Shown in pieces: positions 40,853 through 49,771 of a DNA stretch of 64,000 nucleotides. Numbering within the stretch: the first letter of the stretch is position 1; every line of letters starts with the position of its first letter. The stretch lies in assembly GCF_005576615.1 (NCBI RefSeq), contig NZ_CP040330.1:1984001-2048000 (forward strand), in the 5' to 3' direction. The position numbers and the translations under genes are program-made. This stretch comes from Natrinema versiforme (GTDB lineage Archaea; Halobacteriota; Halobacteria; Halobacteriales; Natrialbaceae). The notes under the pieces were generated by a model. That model was given only the letters and a program-made list of their open reading frames with translations, had not been told where the DNA came from and did not search any database.

Positions 40853-41151
40853 CGCGAACCACCGTCGGTTGCAACCTCGCTAGACCCGCTCCGACAAACC
40901 GCTTGCACGTGGGACGGGAGATCATCGTAGCTCTCGTTGAACCGAGTCGGATCATCAAGCGGATCGGCGATCGCGACGTTCTGGCCTGCCGCACTACCGT
41001 CGCTCAGTCGGGTGTACGTATCACAGTCAGAACAGCGGTGTGCGTGATCGTTCTCGTCGCCGTAGCCGCGCCGGAACTCAGGCGTGACGTGTGCTCCGCA
41101 CTCAAGGCAGCGCTGCGGATTTTGATTGGATCGAACCCAACGCTGCATCAA
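40849..41151 (-). CDS. Zinc-finger protein (100 aa) next to attR
   Basis: Starts MMQRWVRSNQNPQRCLECGA (second ATG one codon later). Cys pairs CLECGAHVTPEFRRGYGD and HRCSDCDTY resemble a common haloarchaeal viral and plasmid zinc-finger family. The first gene of the minus-strand replication block, 75 bp from attR. Possibly a DNA-binding regulator (inference). Confidence 0.6.
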   Translation of the reverse strand: MMQRWVRSNQNPQRCLECGAHVTPEFRRGYGDENDHAHRCSDCDTYTRLSDGSAAGQNVAIADPLDDPTRFNESYDDLPSHVQAVCRSGSSEVATDGGSR

Positions 41152-41224
41152 CGGATCCCTCCGTTGGAAGAGAGTTCTCTCCGAGACGTTTCTCTCCGAA
41201 GGGTTAAGTTAAAATTAAGGTGAG

Positions 41225-41239
41225 AGTGGGGTCGGAGGG
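41225..41239. repeat. attR / reconstituted tRNA-Trp 3' end
   Basis: AGTGGGGTCGGAGGG, identical to 23623-23637. It covers the discriminator base, the acceptor-stem 3' strand and part of the T-stem of the minus-strand tRNA-Trp, so integration leaves the tRNA intact. Confidence 0.85.
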
Positions 41240-41401
41240 ATTTGAACCCCCGATCTACTGATATCTCCGGTGCGCCTCGGAACTCCAGAGGGTCATCACA
41301 CGAGCACTGATCAGGTGCCCGATCAGTATATCAGTCTGGAGTGTCGTCCCGGGCGCGTTGCCTCTGGAGTCAGCCGCCATGCCTGGCTTGGCCACGACCC
41401 C
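41227..41401 (-). tRNA. tRNA-Trp(CCA) with ~100-nt intron
   Basis: Read on the minus strand: acceptor stem GGGGTCG pairs with CGACCCC; discriminator A at 41227. D-arm GCCA...TGGC; anticodon stem GCTGA pairs with TCAGT; anticodon loop CT-CCA-GA. T-arm GGGGG-TTCAAAT-CCCTC. The CCA anticodon gives Trp. The intron (about 41263-41363) interrupts after the base following the anticodon, as in other haloarchaea. Its 3' end is the provirus att site. Confidence 0.93.
41263..41363 (-). ncRNA. Box C/D guide RNA inside the tRNA-Trp intron
   Basis: On the minus strand: box D' CTGA (41323-41326) preceded by ACTGATATA (41327-41335), complementary to tRNA around U39, with U39 opposite the fifth base from the box. 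A C-type box TGATGA (41293-41298) and guide CTCTGGAGTT (41281-41290) before the box-D-like CCGA (41277-41280), pairing with ACTCCAGAG of exon 1 and placing C34 opposite the fifth base. So the intron would direct 2'-O-methylation of C34 and U39, as established for Haloferax volcanii. Box D is CCGA rather than CTGA. Confidence 0.85.
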
Positions 41402-41453
41402 TCGAGTCTTCGTTAGGCCATCCGACCTAAAGTGGTTTCGATTCAGAATCGCC

Positions 41454-42359
41454 CTACAGCCACGGGGCCCGCCCCGCGGTGTCCGTGCCGTCGTCGCCCG
41501 GATACGCGTCCGGCTCGTCCTCGCTCTCGGCGGCCACTGGCTCGCTCGAGTCGCCTTTCTCTCCGCCGTCGGCCAGCGCGCCCATCTGGGCGGCCGCGTC
41601 GTCCGTGCCGGTGCTCGAGTCGGCGTCGTCGCCGCCGAGCGGGAGGTCGACGGCGAACAGGCCGGCGACGATCAGGGCGGCCAGCGGGGCCTGTCCGAAG
41701 GCCATCCAGAGCAGGGACAGCGGGAGCAGTCCGAGCGCGACCGCGCTCCCGAAGCGGAACCGGTCGATGTCCATGTACTCCCGCAGGTACGGCCCGGTGA
41801 GCGCGATCGTCAGCGCGAAGCCCACCCCGACGGCGGCGGCCAGCGTCGCGTGGGCGACGAGGACGAGATTGGTCATCACCTCGAACGTCGCTCCGGCGGG
41901 ATTGAGACTCGCGACCAGTCCCAGTCCGATGACGACGACGGGGTTGGGAAGGTAGTCGCCGATCGTCGCGCTGGCGGTCTTGGCCGCGATAGCGAGGATG
42001 ACAAGCGCCGCGAACCGCTCGAAGATGTCGATGTCGAGCACGCTCTCGATCGCCGGCGCGAGCGCGGCTTGGACCGCCGCGAGCAGTATCAGCGGGATCC
42101 CGACGAGCAGGACGACCGTTGCCTGTTCGCGGGGCGTACCGTCCATTTCCGCCAGAATCACGGCGACGGTGGCGCTGCCGCCGAAGATCAGCAGGCCGAC
42201 CTGAATCGCACCCAGCGGCTCGTTGAGCGCTCCGGCCAGGATCAACGCGGGGAAGACGCCGTCGACTAACGGCAGCATCATCACCAGCGCGAGGAGCTTG
42301 GCATCACCCCCGATGATGCGCTCCATCTGGAGCGCGACCGGGTGTTGTGACGTACTCAT
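41454..42359 (-). CDS. DUF5794-like haloarchaeal membrane protein
   Basis: A 301-residue protein with about eight hydrophobic helices from residue 20 to 245 (KLLALVMMLPLVDGVFPAL onward) and an acidic, Ser/Asp-rich cytoplasmic tail (about 250-301). The gene is commonly found beside tRNA-Trp or guaB in haloarchaea as far as I recall. Substrate or role unknown. It starts at 42359. Confidence 0.6.
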   Translation of the reverse strand: MSTSQHPVALQMERIIGGDAKLLALVMMLPLVDGVFPALILAGALNEPLGAIQVGLLIFGGSATVAVILAEMDGTPREQATVVLLVGIPLILLAAVQAALAPAIESVLDIDIFERFAALVILAIAAKTASATIGDYLPNPVVVIGLGLVASLNPAGATFEVMTNLVLVAHATLAAAVGVGFALTIALTGPYLREYMDIDRFRFGSAVALGLLPLSLLWMAFGQAPLAALIVAGLFAVDLPLGGDDADSSTGTDDAAAQMGALADGGEKGDSSEPVAAESEDEPDAYPGDDGTDTAGRAPWL

Positions 42360-42957
42360 CGGTCAGGGCCGATGGCCGTGACCCGAGGCCTGTGGGCGAT
42401 ATGACGGGCGGTCCCGTACCGACCGGTCCGCACACCGGTCGATCGCATCGAATTTCGGGCCTCGCGCTGTGAGTTTTGGTGTAAAATTCCCGAACTGGGC
42501 AGCGACGGAGTCGAAACTCGTCCGGCCAGCGGTTCGGGCGACGGCTGCACTCACAGCGTACATACTCGGGGAAACGAGAGGACTGTCAATAAACGTTGTG
42601 TGAGACGGGATTTCACGACCCGGAACTGTTTCGCCAGTAGCGGACAGATTCGTACTGAAATGCACAGGTCTGGCAGCGATCTGTGTACCCGTCGGGGAGA
42701 TCGCCTCGAGTATCGGCGATCGAATGGACTGTCACGCACGACGATGAAAGACGCGACGGGGACGACTCGCAGACGAGAGCCGAACTCGCGAACTGGAGCC
42801 GGTTCCGAATCCGAACCGCACCCGGATTCGGAACCGGACCGCGACCGGGCGAGGCGCTCCAACGCGACTAGACGAATCGGCCGTTGCGAGCCCCGTCAAC
42901 CGTTCGCAACTGATTTCATCTCGCAACGCTTTTTGCCCGGGGGTCCGGACGGTTTAC
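42360..42957. other. 598-bp gap upstream of guaB
   Basis: No coding frame stands out. It contains the divergent promoters of the DUF5794-like gene and guaB, and the perfect 15-bp hairpin described separately at 42799-42837. AT-rich points are TGTAAAATTC near 42480 and GTCAATAAACG near 42587. CTAG occurs once at 42868. GCTTTTTGCCC near 42930 may be the guaB TATA region. Confidence 0.45.
42799..42837 (+). other. Perfect 15-bp inverted repeat upstream of guaB
   Basis: CCGGTTCCGAATCCG (42799-42813), loop AACCGCACC, CGGATTCGGAACCGG (42823-42837). The stem is perfectly complementary and GC-rich. It ends 120 bp before the guaB start. It may be a leader RNA structure, a repressor site or an unrelated insertion scar. 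Confidence 0.6.
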
Positions 42958-44460
42958 ATGGCGAACGACGTTCCCGAGCACGAGCCCTATTCTTCGAAAC
43001 TGCAGGTACCGGAAGCGCTAACGTTCGATGACGTCCTTCTCCGTCCGAAGGAGAGCCGCGTCGAACCCGACGACGCGGACCTCACGTCCCGCGTCTCGAA
43101 AAACGTCGAGGTCTCGGTGCCGATCCTCTCGGCCGCGATGGACACCGTCACCGAGAGCGACATGGCGATCGCGATGGCCCGCCACGGCGGCCTCGGGGTC
43201 CTCCATCGCAACATGAACATCGACGAGATGGTCGAGGAGATCGGCCGCGTCAAGAGCGCCGACGAACTCATCATCCCCCTCGATTCGGTCGTCACCGCCG
43301 ACCCCGAAATGACGGTCCGCGAGGTCGACGAACGGATGGCCCGTCGCGGCGTCGGCGGCGCACCCGTCGTCAACACCAACGGCGAGGTCCTCGGGATCAT
43401 CTCGAGTACGGACATCCGACCTCACCTCGAGGTCAACGAGGACGACCCGGTCACCGAAGCGATGACCGACGAGGTCATCACGGCCCACGAGGACATCGAC
43501 GCCCGCGACGCGTTCGACCTGATGTACGAGCACAAGATCGAGCGCGTCCCCGTCGTCGACGACGAGAACCTGCTCGTTGGCCTCGTCACGATGCAGGGCA
43601 TTCTCCAGCGCCGCGAGTACGGCGAGGCGGTCCGCGACGAGGACGGCCGACTGCGGTGTGGCGTCGCCGTCAGTCCGTTCGAGCAGGACCGCGCCGAGGC
43701 CGCCGACGAGGCCGGCGCGGACGTTCTGTTTATCGACACCGCGCACGCGCACAACCTGAACGTCATCGACGGCGCTCGAGCGATCAAGGAGTCCGTCGAC
43801 GCTGACGTCGTCGTCGGTAACATCGGCACTCGAGAGGCGGCCGAGGACCTCGTCGACTTCGCGGACGGTCTCAAGGTCGGCATCGGTCCGGGGTCGATCT
43901 GTACCACGCGCGTCGTCTCGGGGTCGGGGATGCCCCAGATCACGGCCGTCGCGCAGGTCGCCGACGTGGCCGCCGAACACGACGTACCGGTGATCGCCGA
44001 CGGCGGCATCCGGTACTCCGGCGACGCGATCAAGGCGGTCGCGGCCGGTGCCGACGCGGTCATGCTCGGCTCCTACTTCGCCGGCACCGACGAAGCGCCG
44101 GGCCGGGTCGTCACGATGAACGGCAAGAAGTACAAGCAGTACCGCGGCATGGGATCGGTCGGCGCGATGAAATCCGGCGACAGCGACCGATATCTCAAGG
44201 ACGAACCCGACGAGGAAGACGAGTACGTCCCCGAGGGCGTCGAGGCGGCGACGCCGTACAAGGGCACGCTGAAGTCCGAACTCCACCAGCTCGCGGGCGG
44301 CATGCAGTCGGGCATGGGATACGTCGGCGCGGAGACCATCCCCGGGTTCAAAGAGCGCAGCGAGTTCGTCCGCGTCTCCGCGGCCGGACAGGCCGAGAGC
44401 CACGCCCACGATGTCGTCATCACCGACGAAGCGCCGAACTACTCGCCGGACAGCGAGTAG
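42958..44460 (+). CDS. guaB: IMP dehydrogenase
   Basis: A 500-residue enzyme that oxidises IMP to XMP with NAD+ in GMP synthesis. It has an N-terminal barrel ([18 protein letters not shown]), a Bateman pair of CBS domains (about residues 110-225), and the catalytic loop [15 protein letters not shown] with the nucleophile Cys near residue 321, then the IMP phosphate site ([10 protein letters not shown]) and the flap ([14 protein letters not shown]). The length matches the family. Confidence 0.96.
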   Translation: MANDVPEHEPYSSKLQVPEALTFDDVLLRPKESRVEPDDADLTSRVSKNVEVSVPILSAAMDTVTESDMAIAMARHGGLGVLHRNMNIDEMVEEIGRVKSADELIIPLDSVVTADPEMTVREVDERMARRGVGGAPVVNTNGEVLGIISSTDIRPHLEVNEDDPVTEAMTDEVITAHEDIDARDAFDLMYEHKIERVPVVDDENLLVGLVTMQGILQRREYGEAVRDEDGRLRCGVAVSPFEQDRAEAADEAGADVLFIDTAHAHNLNVIDGARAIKESVDADVVVGNIGTREAAEDLVDFADGLKVGIGPGSICTTRVVSGSGMPQITAVAQVADVAAEHDVPVIADGGIRYSGDAIKAVAAGADAVMLGSYFAGTDEAPGRVVTMNGKKYKQYRGMGSVGAMKSGDSDRYLKDEPDEEDEYVPEGVEAATPYKGTLKSELHQLAGGMQSGMGYVGAETIPGFKERSEFVRVSAAGQAESHAHDVVITDEAPNYSPDSE

Positions 44461-44560
44461 CGAAAAACCCGTGGCGGAATCGCGACCGCGATAACGTGGC
44501 CATCGCGGTCGTCCGCTTCCGACCGAGACGGTGTGGTACCGCTCTGATCGAAACTCCGAC

Positions 44561-45172
44561 CTACGGATCGATCATCGGCGTCGTGAACGATCCCTCGTCG
44601 AGTTCCGGATCGTACTCCTCGATCGCGGATCGGACGATGGTGAACACGGCGGACTTGCTCCAGCGGGCGGTGTTGATGTGGAGGTCGTAGAACGACCGGT
44701 CGCCGATGTCGATCTGGTAGTACGACTGATAGCGGCCGGCTTCGCTGACCTCGCGGACGCGCATCTCCGCGTCGGTCTCGCCGCGGTCGTCGATGCGATC
44801 GAGACGCACGTCCTCGGGCGCGTCGAGCCAGATCCGCAGGTCCGCGCGTTCGCCGGCGAGCCAGCCCGCCAGCCGGGACTCGAGGATGAACGGCTTGTTG
44901 GCCATCCCCCACTTCTCGGCGATCTGCTGGAGCCGCTGATCTAAGGCGCGGTCGATATCGTCGTCCTCGTCGGCCTTCGCGGTGAGCTGATTGAGGTTCA
45001 TATCCCGATCGTCCGCGAGTTCGCGGAAGATGTCCCCACCGGAGACGTACGGACAGCCCATCGCGTCGGCGAGCCGTTCACAGAGCGTCGTCGCGCCACA
45101 GCCCGGCGGCCCGGAAACGGTCACGAAAAGCGTCGTGTCGATTCCCTCACTCGAACTGTCTTGTGCAGCCAT
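44561..45172 (-). CDS. cmk: Cytidylate-kinase-like protein with altered P-loop
   Basis: A 203-residue P-loop protein of the archaeal CMP kinase type: TVSGPPGCGATTLCERLADA, then SGGDIFRELADDRD, ILESRLAGWL and DAPEDVRLDRIDDR. In the Walker A, G-P-P-G-C-G-A-T, the invariant Lys before Thr is Ala. Other haloarchaea carry the same sequence (from memory), so it is a conserved divergent subfamily; catalysis may be altered. It is not in the ribosomal cluster where archaeal cmk usually lies. Confidence 0.75.
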   Translation of the reverse strand: MAAQDSSSEGIDTTLFVTVSGPPGCGATTLCERLADAMGCPYVSGGDIFRELADDRDMNLNQLTAKADEDDDIDRALDQRLQQIAEKWGMANKPFILESRLAGWLAGERADLRIWLDAPEDVRLDRIDDRGETDAEMRVREVSEAGRYQSYYQIDIGDRSFYDLHINTARWSKSAVFTIVRSAIEEYDPELDEGSFTTPMIDP

Positions 45173-45221
45173 ATGCTGATGCTATCGGCCCCACATCAAC
45201 AACCTTCCCCTCCGGCTCGGA

Positions 45222-45737
45222 TCACTGGGGGACGAACGCGTGGCCGCATTCGGTACAGGTCATCCGGAAGTTCCCCTCGTCGGTGAGCTCGAGGCCGTGG
45301 GCGGTTTCTGCCTCGCAGTCCCGGCAGTAGACCAGCGACTCGATCTGGTCCCAATCGTGTTTCGATTCGGGCGCGCCGAAGGCGAAGCCGACGACTCGCT
45401 CGTCGGTGTCGTTGTAGCCGTGCTGGAAGTCGCCGGGCTCGAACCGGATCACTTCGCCCTCGTCGACGGTGACTTCGCTCTTTTCCTCGCTCGCGTCGTC
45501 CGCGTCGCGTTGCGACGTGCGCGTCTCGAACGTCGCGGTCCCCTCCTGTACGTAGAAGACCTCCTCCTGATCGTGGTGGGTGTGCATCCCGCCGGAGAAC
45601 GACTCGCCAGGCTCGAGTTCGAAGTAGTTCATCGCGAAGTCGGAGAACCCGAGCGTGTCCGAAATCGGCCGTCTAACCGAGTGAACGCCCATCGGATTGA
45701 GTTCGGTATCTACGTCGTCGATCGCGACTTTCTCCAT
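45222..45737 (-). CDS. Cupin with C-terminal zinc-ribbon
   Basis: A 171-residue protein. The cupin core is DFAMNYFELEPGESFSGGMHTHHDQEEVFYV with the metal ligands HTHH and Glu, and GDFQHGYND as the second motif. The C-terminal 40 residues add two Cys pairs, CRDCEAE and CTECGHAF, forming a zinc ribbon. Small cupins of this type bind metals or small molecules; no substrate can be given. Stands alone between cmk and a lipoprotein gene. Confidence 0.8.
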   Translation of the reverse strand: MEKVAIDDVDTELNPMGVHSVRRPISDTLGFSDFAMNYFELEPGESFSGGMHTHHDQEEVFYVQEGTATFETRTSQRDADDASEEKSEVTVDEGEVIRFEPGDFQHGYNDTDERVVGFAFGAPESKHDWDQIESLVYCRDCEAETAHGLELTDEGNFRMTCTECGHAFVPQ

Positions 45738-45857
45738 ATTCCGTCGTTTGGCTCCTGCAGCAAAAATCCCGTGGGAGAGGATATCAGACGGGTGCGATCG
45801 GCGGGGTCACTGCCCCGAAGAGTAACGCCTACGGTCGTCCGCCCCCGAGTGCCACAC

Positions 45858-46379
45858 GTGAACCGTCGTACAGCACTTCGAACCGCCGGGGTGACCGCCG
45901 TCGCGGGACTCTCGGGCTGTATCGAGAACTTACGAGAGCACTATAAGGGCAGCTTTCAGGGGCTGGTGCCCATCGAGGTCCACAGCGAGTCCGACCGCCA
46001 CTACGACCTCACGCTCGAGGCCTACGAGACCGGGACGAACCGCCAGACCTACGACGAGAGTTACACGGTCACGGCGAACGAGTCGGCGTCGCTGCCCCAT
46101 CTCGACGCGACCGAGCAGACCTTGCGCGTGACCAGATACGCACGGGAAGCCGACGAAGAGACGTTCAAGGAAGTCACGATCACCTCGAGTACGAAAGCCG
46201 TCACCGTTCGGCTCACCGACGAGGACCTGATTCTGGACGTCGATCGGAGAGACGGAACGGACGAGGCGAGTCCGACCGCCGAGCCCGGAACGGGCGATCC
46301 CGAGGCGAACGCGTCCGACCCGAGCGGCGGCGATCCGAACGAGACGGCGAACGAAACGCCGAACGAGTCGACGGACTAA
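45858..46379 (+). CDS. Tat-type lipoprotein (173 aa), hypothetical
   Basis: Starts with GTG at 45858, giving MNRRTALRTAGVTAVAGLSG and then Cys at residue 21 (GCIEN): twin arginine, hydrophobic stretch and lipobox, the usual form of haloarchaeal secreted lipoproteins. The ectodomain is beta-rich with aromatic residues; the tail is disordered and Pro/Asn/Glu-rich. No fold recognised. Its function is outside the membrane and unknown. Confidence 0.65.
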   Translation: MNRRTALRTAGVTAVAGLSGCIENLREHYKGSFQGLVPIEVHSESDRHYDLTLEAYETGTNRQTYDESYTVTANESASLPHLDATEQTLRVTRYAREADEETFKEVTITSSTKAVTVRLTDEDLILDVDRRDGTDEASPTAEPGTGDPEANASDPSGGDPNETANETPNESTD

Positions 46380-46493
46380 CGGCCCACCAGCGATCGAGCC
46401 CCACAGCGAAGATTCTCGAGGCCGGATTCGAACCGAATCGACCCGCCGAGCCGACGGCGTCTTCGCCGCCGATCCTCGCGTCTGCCGGACCGG

Positions 46494-48257
46494 TCAGGGG
46501 TATGGATGGAACGCCCGCTCGAGGCGTGGTTCGAAGCCGAGATCCGCCGGGACGGTCCGGGCCCGTTCGCCGAAGAATGGCTCGCCGGTAAACAGCGGCT
46601 GCGCGCCGGGGACGAGCACCCGAACCGCTTCGAAGCCGATCGCCTCGATATCCCGGGTCGTCAGCCGCGCCGCGGACGGCGTCAGCCCGGCGTCGGCCGT
46701 CCGCAAGCACAGCGCCTCGAGCCGATCGGTCCCCGTCGGAACGGGATCGGGGCCGACGCTCGCCGCCGGAACCGTCCGCTCGGCGTCGACGAACGCCCGC
46801 GCTCGCTCCGGAAACGAGGCGTACGTGCCGATTTCGCCGCCCGCATCGTCGGCCCCGTCCGGCCCGAGGTCCCGCAGTTCCATCCAGTTCTGGAGTGCCT
46901 CCTCGAGCGCCGACGCCGCGGCCGCTTCGGCGTCGAGCCCGGCCGCCGACCCGGCTGCGAACGCTGGCCACGCGTCGTCGTCGGCCGACACCGGGTCGCC
47001 GTCCTCGAGTGCGTCCGGATCCCGGTGGACGGCCGCGGCGACAACGGGCACGTCGATATCTTGGGTCACGAGCAGCGGCGTCACAGATAGCCCCTCGCTC
47101 CGGGCGCGGCGCTCGAGCGCGTCGAACTCCGGCGTCTCGACCGACAGTTCGAGCGGCTCGAACGTCGAGTACCACGCGAGCATCGTCGCGTCGCGCTCGA
47201 TCACTTCCGTCAGCCCGGAGATCAGCGCGTCGACCGTCGAGGAACCGAGACCCAGCCCGGTCGTGATCGCCGGGACCAGCGACTCGCCGGGCTGTGGGAA
47301 CTGGACCGCCGCAGCGGGCAGGTGGACCGTCTCGCCGGTCGTGAGGTCCTCGCCCGGGACCCAGCGGTGTTCATCGCCGGCATCGTAGGTGGGCGCGTCG
47401 TCCGGTCGAACGAGGTCCGTCGGAGCGACCGCGCTCTCGAGGTCGGCTTCGCTCGCGCGGACGAAGTCGTCCTCGCGGTAGACGCCGGCGCAGTAGCGCT
47501 CGAGGCCCTCGCCGACGGCTTTCATCAGCGCGGCGTTCCAGTCGGTGGCGACGCCGGCGGCCTGTCTCGGCGCGCTGGCGTCGCTGTACGCGGTCGTGTC
47601 CGCGACCGTCGACAGGTAGTAGGGCGCCGGGAACGACTCGATCTCGCCGATGCTCGCGATCGGACCGACGCGATCGTCGACCGCCCGCTCGGCGGCTTCG
47701 ACGGCGGCGTCGAGAGCGAGCGTCTCGGCGTCGCGCTCGAGCGTGCGATCCCGGTCGCCCGCCGCACACGCACAGCCGGGGACCGGCAGGACCTCCCGCC
47801 GGGCGTGTGGCACCTCAAGCGTGTGTCCCATGATCGAGCCCTCGTCGCCCGAGAAGATGCGCACGCACTCCCGGCCGGCGACGGCACCGGCGAGTCGCGC
47901 CGCGGCGCGATCGGCCTGCGGGCCGTCGGCTCGCTCCTCGAGGTTCGACGCGACGCGAGCGCGCAGACAGTCGAAACAGCCCGTAGCGGGCGCGAACCCG
48001 GAGACCGCAGCGTCGACGTTCGGCAGCGGCTGCCCGCCGACGCCGCCGATTTCGACGGCGATCCAAGGTGTCCCGCCGGTTCGGGCGGCCTCGTTCGCCC
48101 GCTCGAACGTCGGCGAGCCAGCGACATCGCTGACGACCGCGAAGCGAGCGTCGCCGAGGTCCGCCGGATCGGCGTCCCGAACGCCGATATCGACATCATC
48201 GAGTGCGGTAACGACGGCCTCGCGAACGGGGTCGTCGCCCACGACGTGGACTTGCAT
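46494..48257 (-). CDS. YcaO cyclodehydratase-family protein with fused E1-like domain
   Basis: A 587-residue protein from the ATG at 48257 (MQVHVVGDDPVREAVVTALD). Residues 1-190 form a ThiF/E1-like domain with Cys motifs GCFDCLRA and GCACAAGD that could bind zinc; residues 200-587 are the YcaO ATP-binding domain, with EGLERYC (about 285), TEVIERDATM (about 350), ALEEALQNWMEL (about 455). YcaO enzymes install azoline or thioamide bonds on peptide backbones using ATP (established). The C-terminus ends HPYP, not a clean PxPxP. No substrate peptide, dehydrogenase or TfuA gene is adjacent. Confidence 0.8.
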   Translation of the reverse strand: MQVHVVGDDPVREAVVTALDDVDIGVRDADPADLGDARFAVVSDVAGSPTFERANEAARTGGTPWIAVEIGGVGGQPLPNVDAAVSGFAPATGCFDCLRARVASNLEERADGPQADRAAARLAGAVAGRECVRIFSGDEGSIMGHTLEVPHARREVLPVPGCACAAGDRDRTLERDAETLALDAAVEAAERAVDDRVGPIASIGEIESFPAPYYLSTVADTTAYSDASAPRQAAGVATDWNAALMKAVGEGLERYCAGVYREDDFVRASEADLESAVAPTDLVRPDDAPTYDAGDEHRWVPGEDLTTGETVHLPAAAVQFPQPGESLVPAITTGLGLGSSTVDALISGLTEVIERDATMLAWYSTFEPLELSVETPEFDALERRARSEGLSVTPLLVTQDIDVPVVAAAVHRDPDALEDGDPVSADDDAWPAFAAGSAAGLDAEAAAASALEEALQNWMELRDLGPDGADDAGGEIGTYASFPERARAFVDAERTVPAASVGPDPVPTGTDRLEALCLRTADAGLTPSAARLTTRDIEAIGFEAVRVLVPGAQPLFTGEPFFGERARTVPADLGFEPRLERAFHPYP

Positions 48258-48361
48258 ACCCCTACCTGCTGGCGCGGGCGGCAAAAACGCCCCGCTCGAG
48301 GCCCGCGAGCCGAGCCGCGAGCAGGTGCGTGCGAGGAGAACGGCAGGCCGCAGTCAGTGAG

Positions 48362-49600
48362 TCAGTTCTCGGTCGTCGCCGCCGAATCGACGTAGACGAG
48401 TTCGTCCGCCGCCTCGAGCAGGCGCACGCCCCACGTGACGGTGACGGGGACGAGCGCGGTCGTGAAGATCGCGATGAACACGAGGATCGAGAACATTTCC
48501 GCGCCGATGACCCCGGCCTCGTAAGCGACCTGCGCGATGATGATCTCGACGGTCCCGCGGCCGTTCATGCCGAAGCCGACGACGAGCCCCTCGCGGGAGG
48601 TCAGTGACGTCGGCAGCGAGAACAGCCACGAGCCGATGATCTTGCCGAGGAACGCAATGGCGACAAGTCCGGCGAGGACGGCAAAGGAGTCGAAGAACAC
48701 GTCGAACGTGATCTGGAAGCCGACCGTGACGAAGAAGACGGGCGCGAACAGCCCCATCGCAAGGTCGTAGATGACCGTGTGCATGTGCTCGTAGAGCCCC
48801 GGCTCGACGTCCGCCTGCCGGAGAAACATGCCCGCCATGAAGCCGCCGATGATCATGTGCAGGTCCGCGAGCGTCGCGAGTTGGGCGAACAGCAAGGAGA
48901 CGAGCAGGGCGAAGGTGAAGGCGGTCGTCCGATCGACGAATCCGTACCGCTCGCGCTGGCGTTCGATGTACCGCCACGCGACCGGCAGGAATCGGTAGCC
49001 GATCAGCAGCGTCACCGCAAAGAAGCCGATCGCCTGCAGGAGGATCACGCCGATTTCGGCCGGATCGAGCGCGCCCGCGGTCACGTAGCTGTCGACGCCG
49101 GCGAACGCGATGAGCACGCCCACGTCCGAGGCGAGCGCGCCGCCGAGCAACACGTTCGCGATTCGGGTATCGAGGAGCTCGAGGTCGGCCAGAATCCGGG
49201 ATTTCGTCGCCAGCGACGTGGCGGCCATCGCGAGGCCGAGAAAGAGCGCCGCGCCGGTAGAGACGGCGAGCCAGATCCCGGCCGCGTAGCCGAGTCCGAA
49301 GGGGATGACGAACGCCCCGAAGGCGATCAGCAGCGACTGGGGGCCGAGTTCGAACAGTTCCCTGAGATCGACCTCCATCCCGACGTAGACCATCAGGAGG
49401 AACACGCCGAGTTCGGACAGCACCGAGAGCAGTTCCGAGGGGTGTAAGAGCCCGAGCAACGCGGGCCCGAACGCGATGCCGGCGAACAGCTCCCCCATCA
49501 TCGTCGGATAGCCGAAGCGCTCGGCGACCGCGCCGAACACCCACGCGACCGAGAGGACGAGCAGGAGACTCAGAATGTCGATCGAGACGGTTTCGACCAT
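48362..49600 (-). CDS. CPA2-type cation:proton antiporter
   Basis: A 412-residue membrane protein with about twelve helices from residue 7 onward. Signature regions include AERFGYPTMMGELFAGIAFGP near the N-terminus, GMEVDLRELFELG near 75 (the E/D of the ion path), and GRGTVEIIIAQVAYEAG near 350. This is the KefB/NapA monovalent cation:proton antiporter family (Na+/H+ or K+/H+ exchange). There is no C-terminal nucleotide-binding domain. Confidence 0.85.
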   Translation of the reverse strand: MVETVSIDILSLLLVLSVAWVFGAVAERFGYPTMMGELFAGIAFGPALLGLLHPSELLSVLSELGVFLLMVYVGMEVDLRELFELGPQSLLIAFGAFVIPFGLGYAAGIWLAVSTGAALFLGLAMAATSLATKSRILADLELLDTRIANVLLGGALASDVGVLIAFAGVDSYVTAGALDPAEIGVILLQAIGFFAVTLLIGYRFLPVAWRYIERQRERYGFVDRTTAFTFALLVSLLFAQLATLADLHMIIGGFMAGMFLRQADVEPGLYEHMHTVIYDLAMGLFAPVFFVTVGFQITFDVFFDSFAVLAGLVAIAFLGKIIGSWLFSLPTSLTSREGLVVGFGMNGRGTVEIIIAQVAYEAGVIGAEMFSILVFIAIFTTALVPVTVTWGVRLLEAADELVYVDSAATTEN

Positions 49601-49771
49601 TGATCACCACCACGCGTCACGGATCGGGCAGTTGCGCCGCTGTACGCGCTCGTCAACCCGTGAACGGCGGTTCAGATTTGACGCTCCCATGGAGTTCGAG
49701 TTCGATCAAAGACGCAGTCTCGCGACACTTTACTGGAGTGGATACCACACGTCACTGAAACGACCGTATCC

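Noticed and set aside
42551..42957. Possible genes in the guaB upstream gap
   Set aside because: Frames on both strands are short, Arg/Ser-rich and without domain patterns.
43018..44409. Minus-strand 463-residue frame opposite guaB
   Set aside because: guaB is unmistakable on the plus strand; the antisense frame is Asp/Arg/Val shadow sequence.
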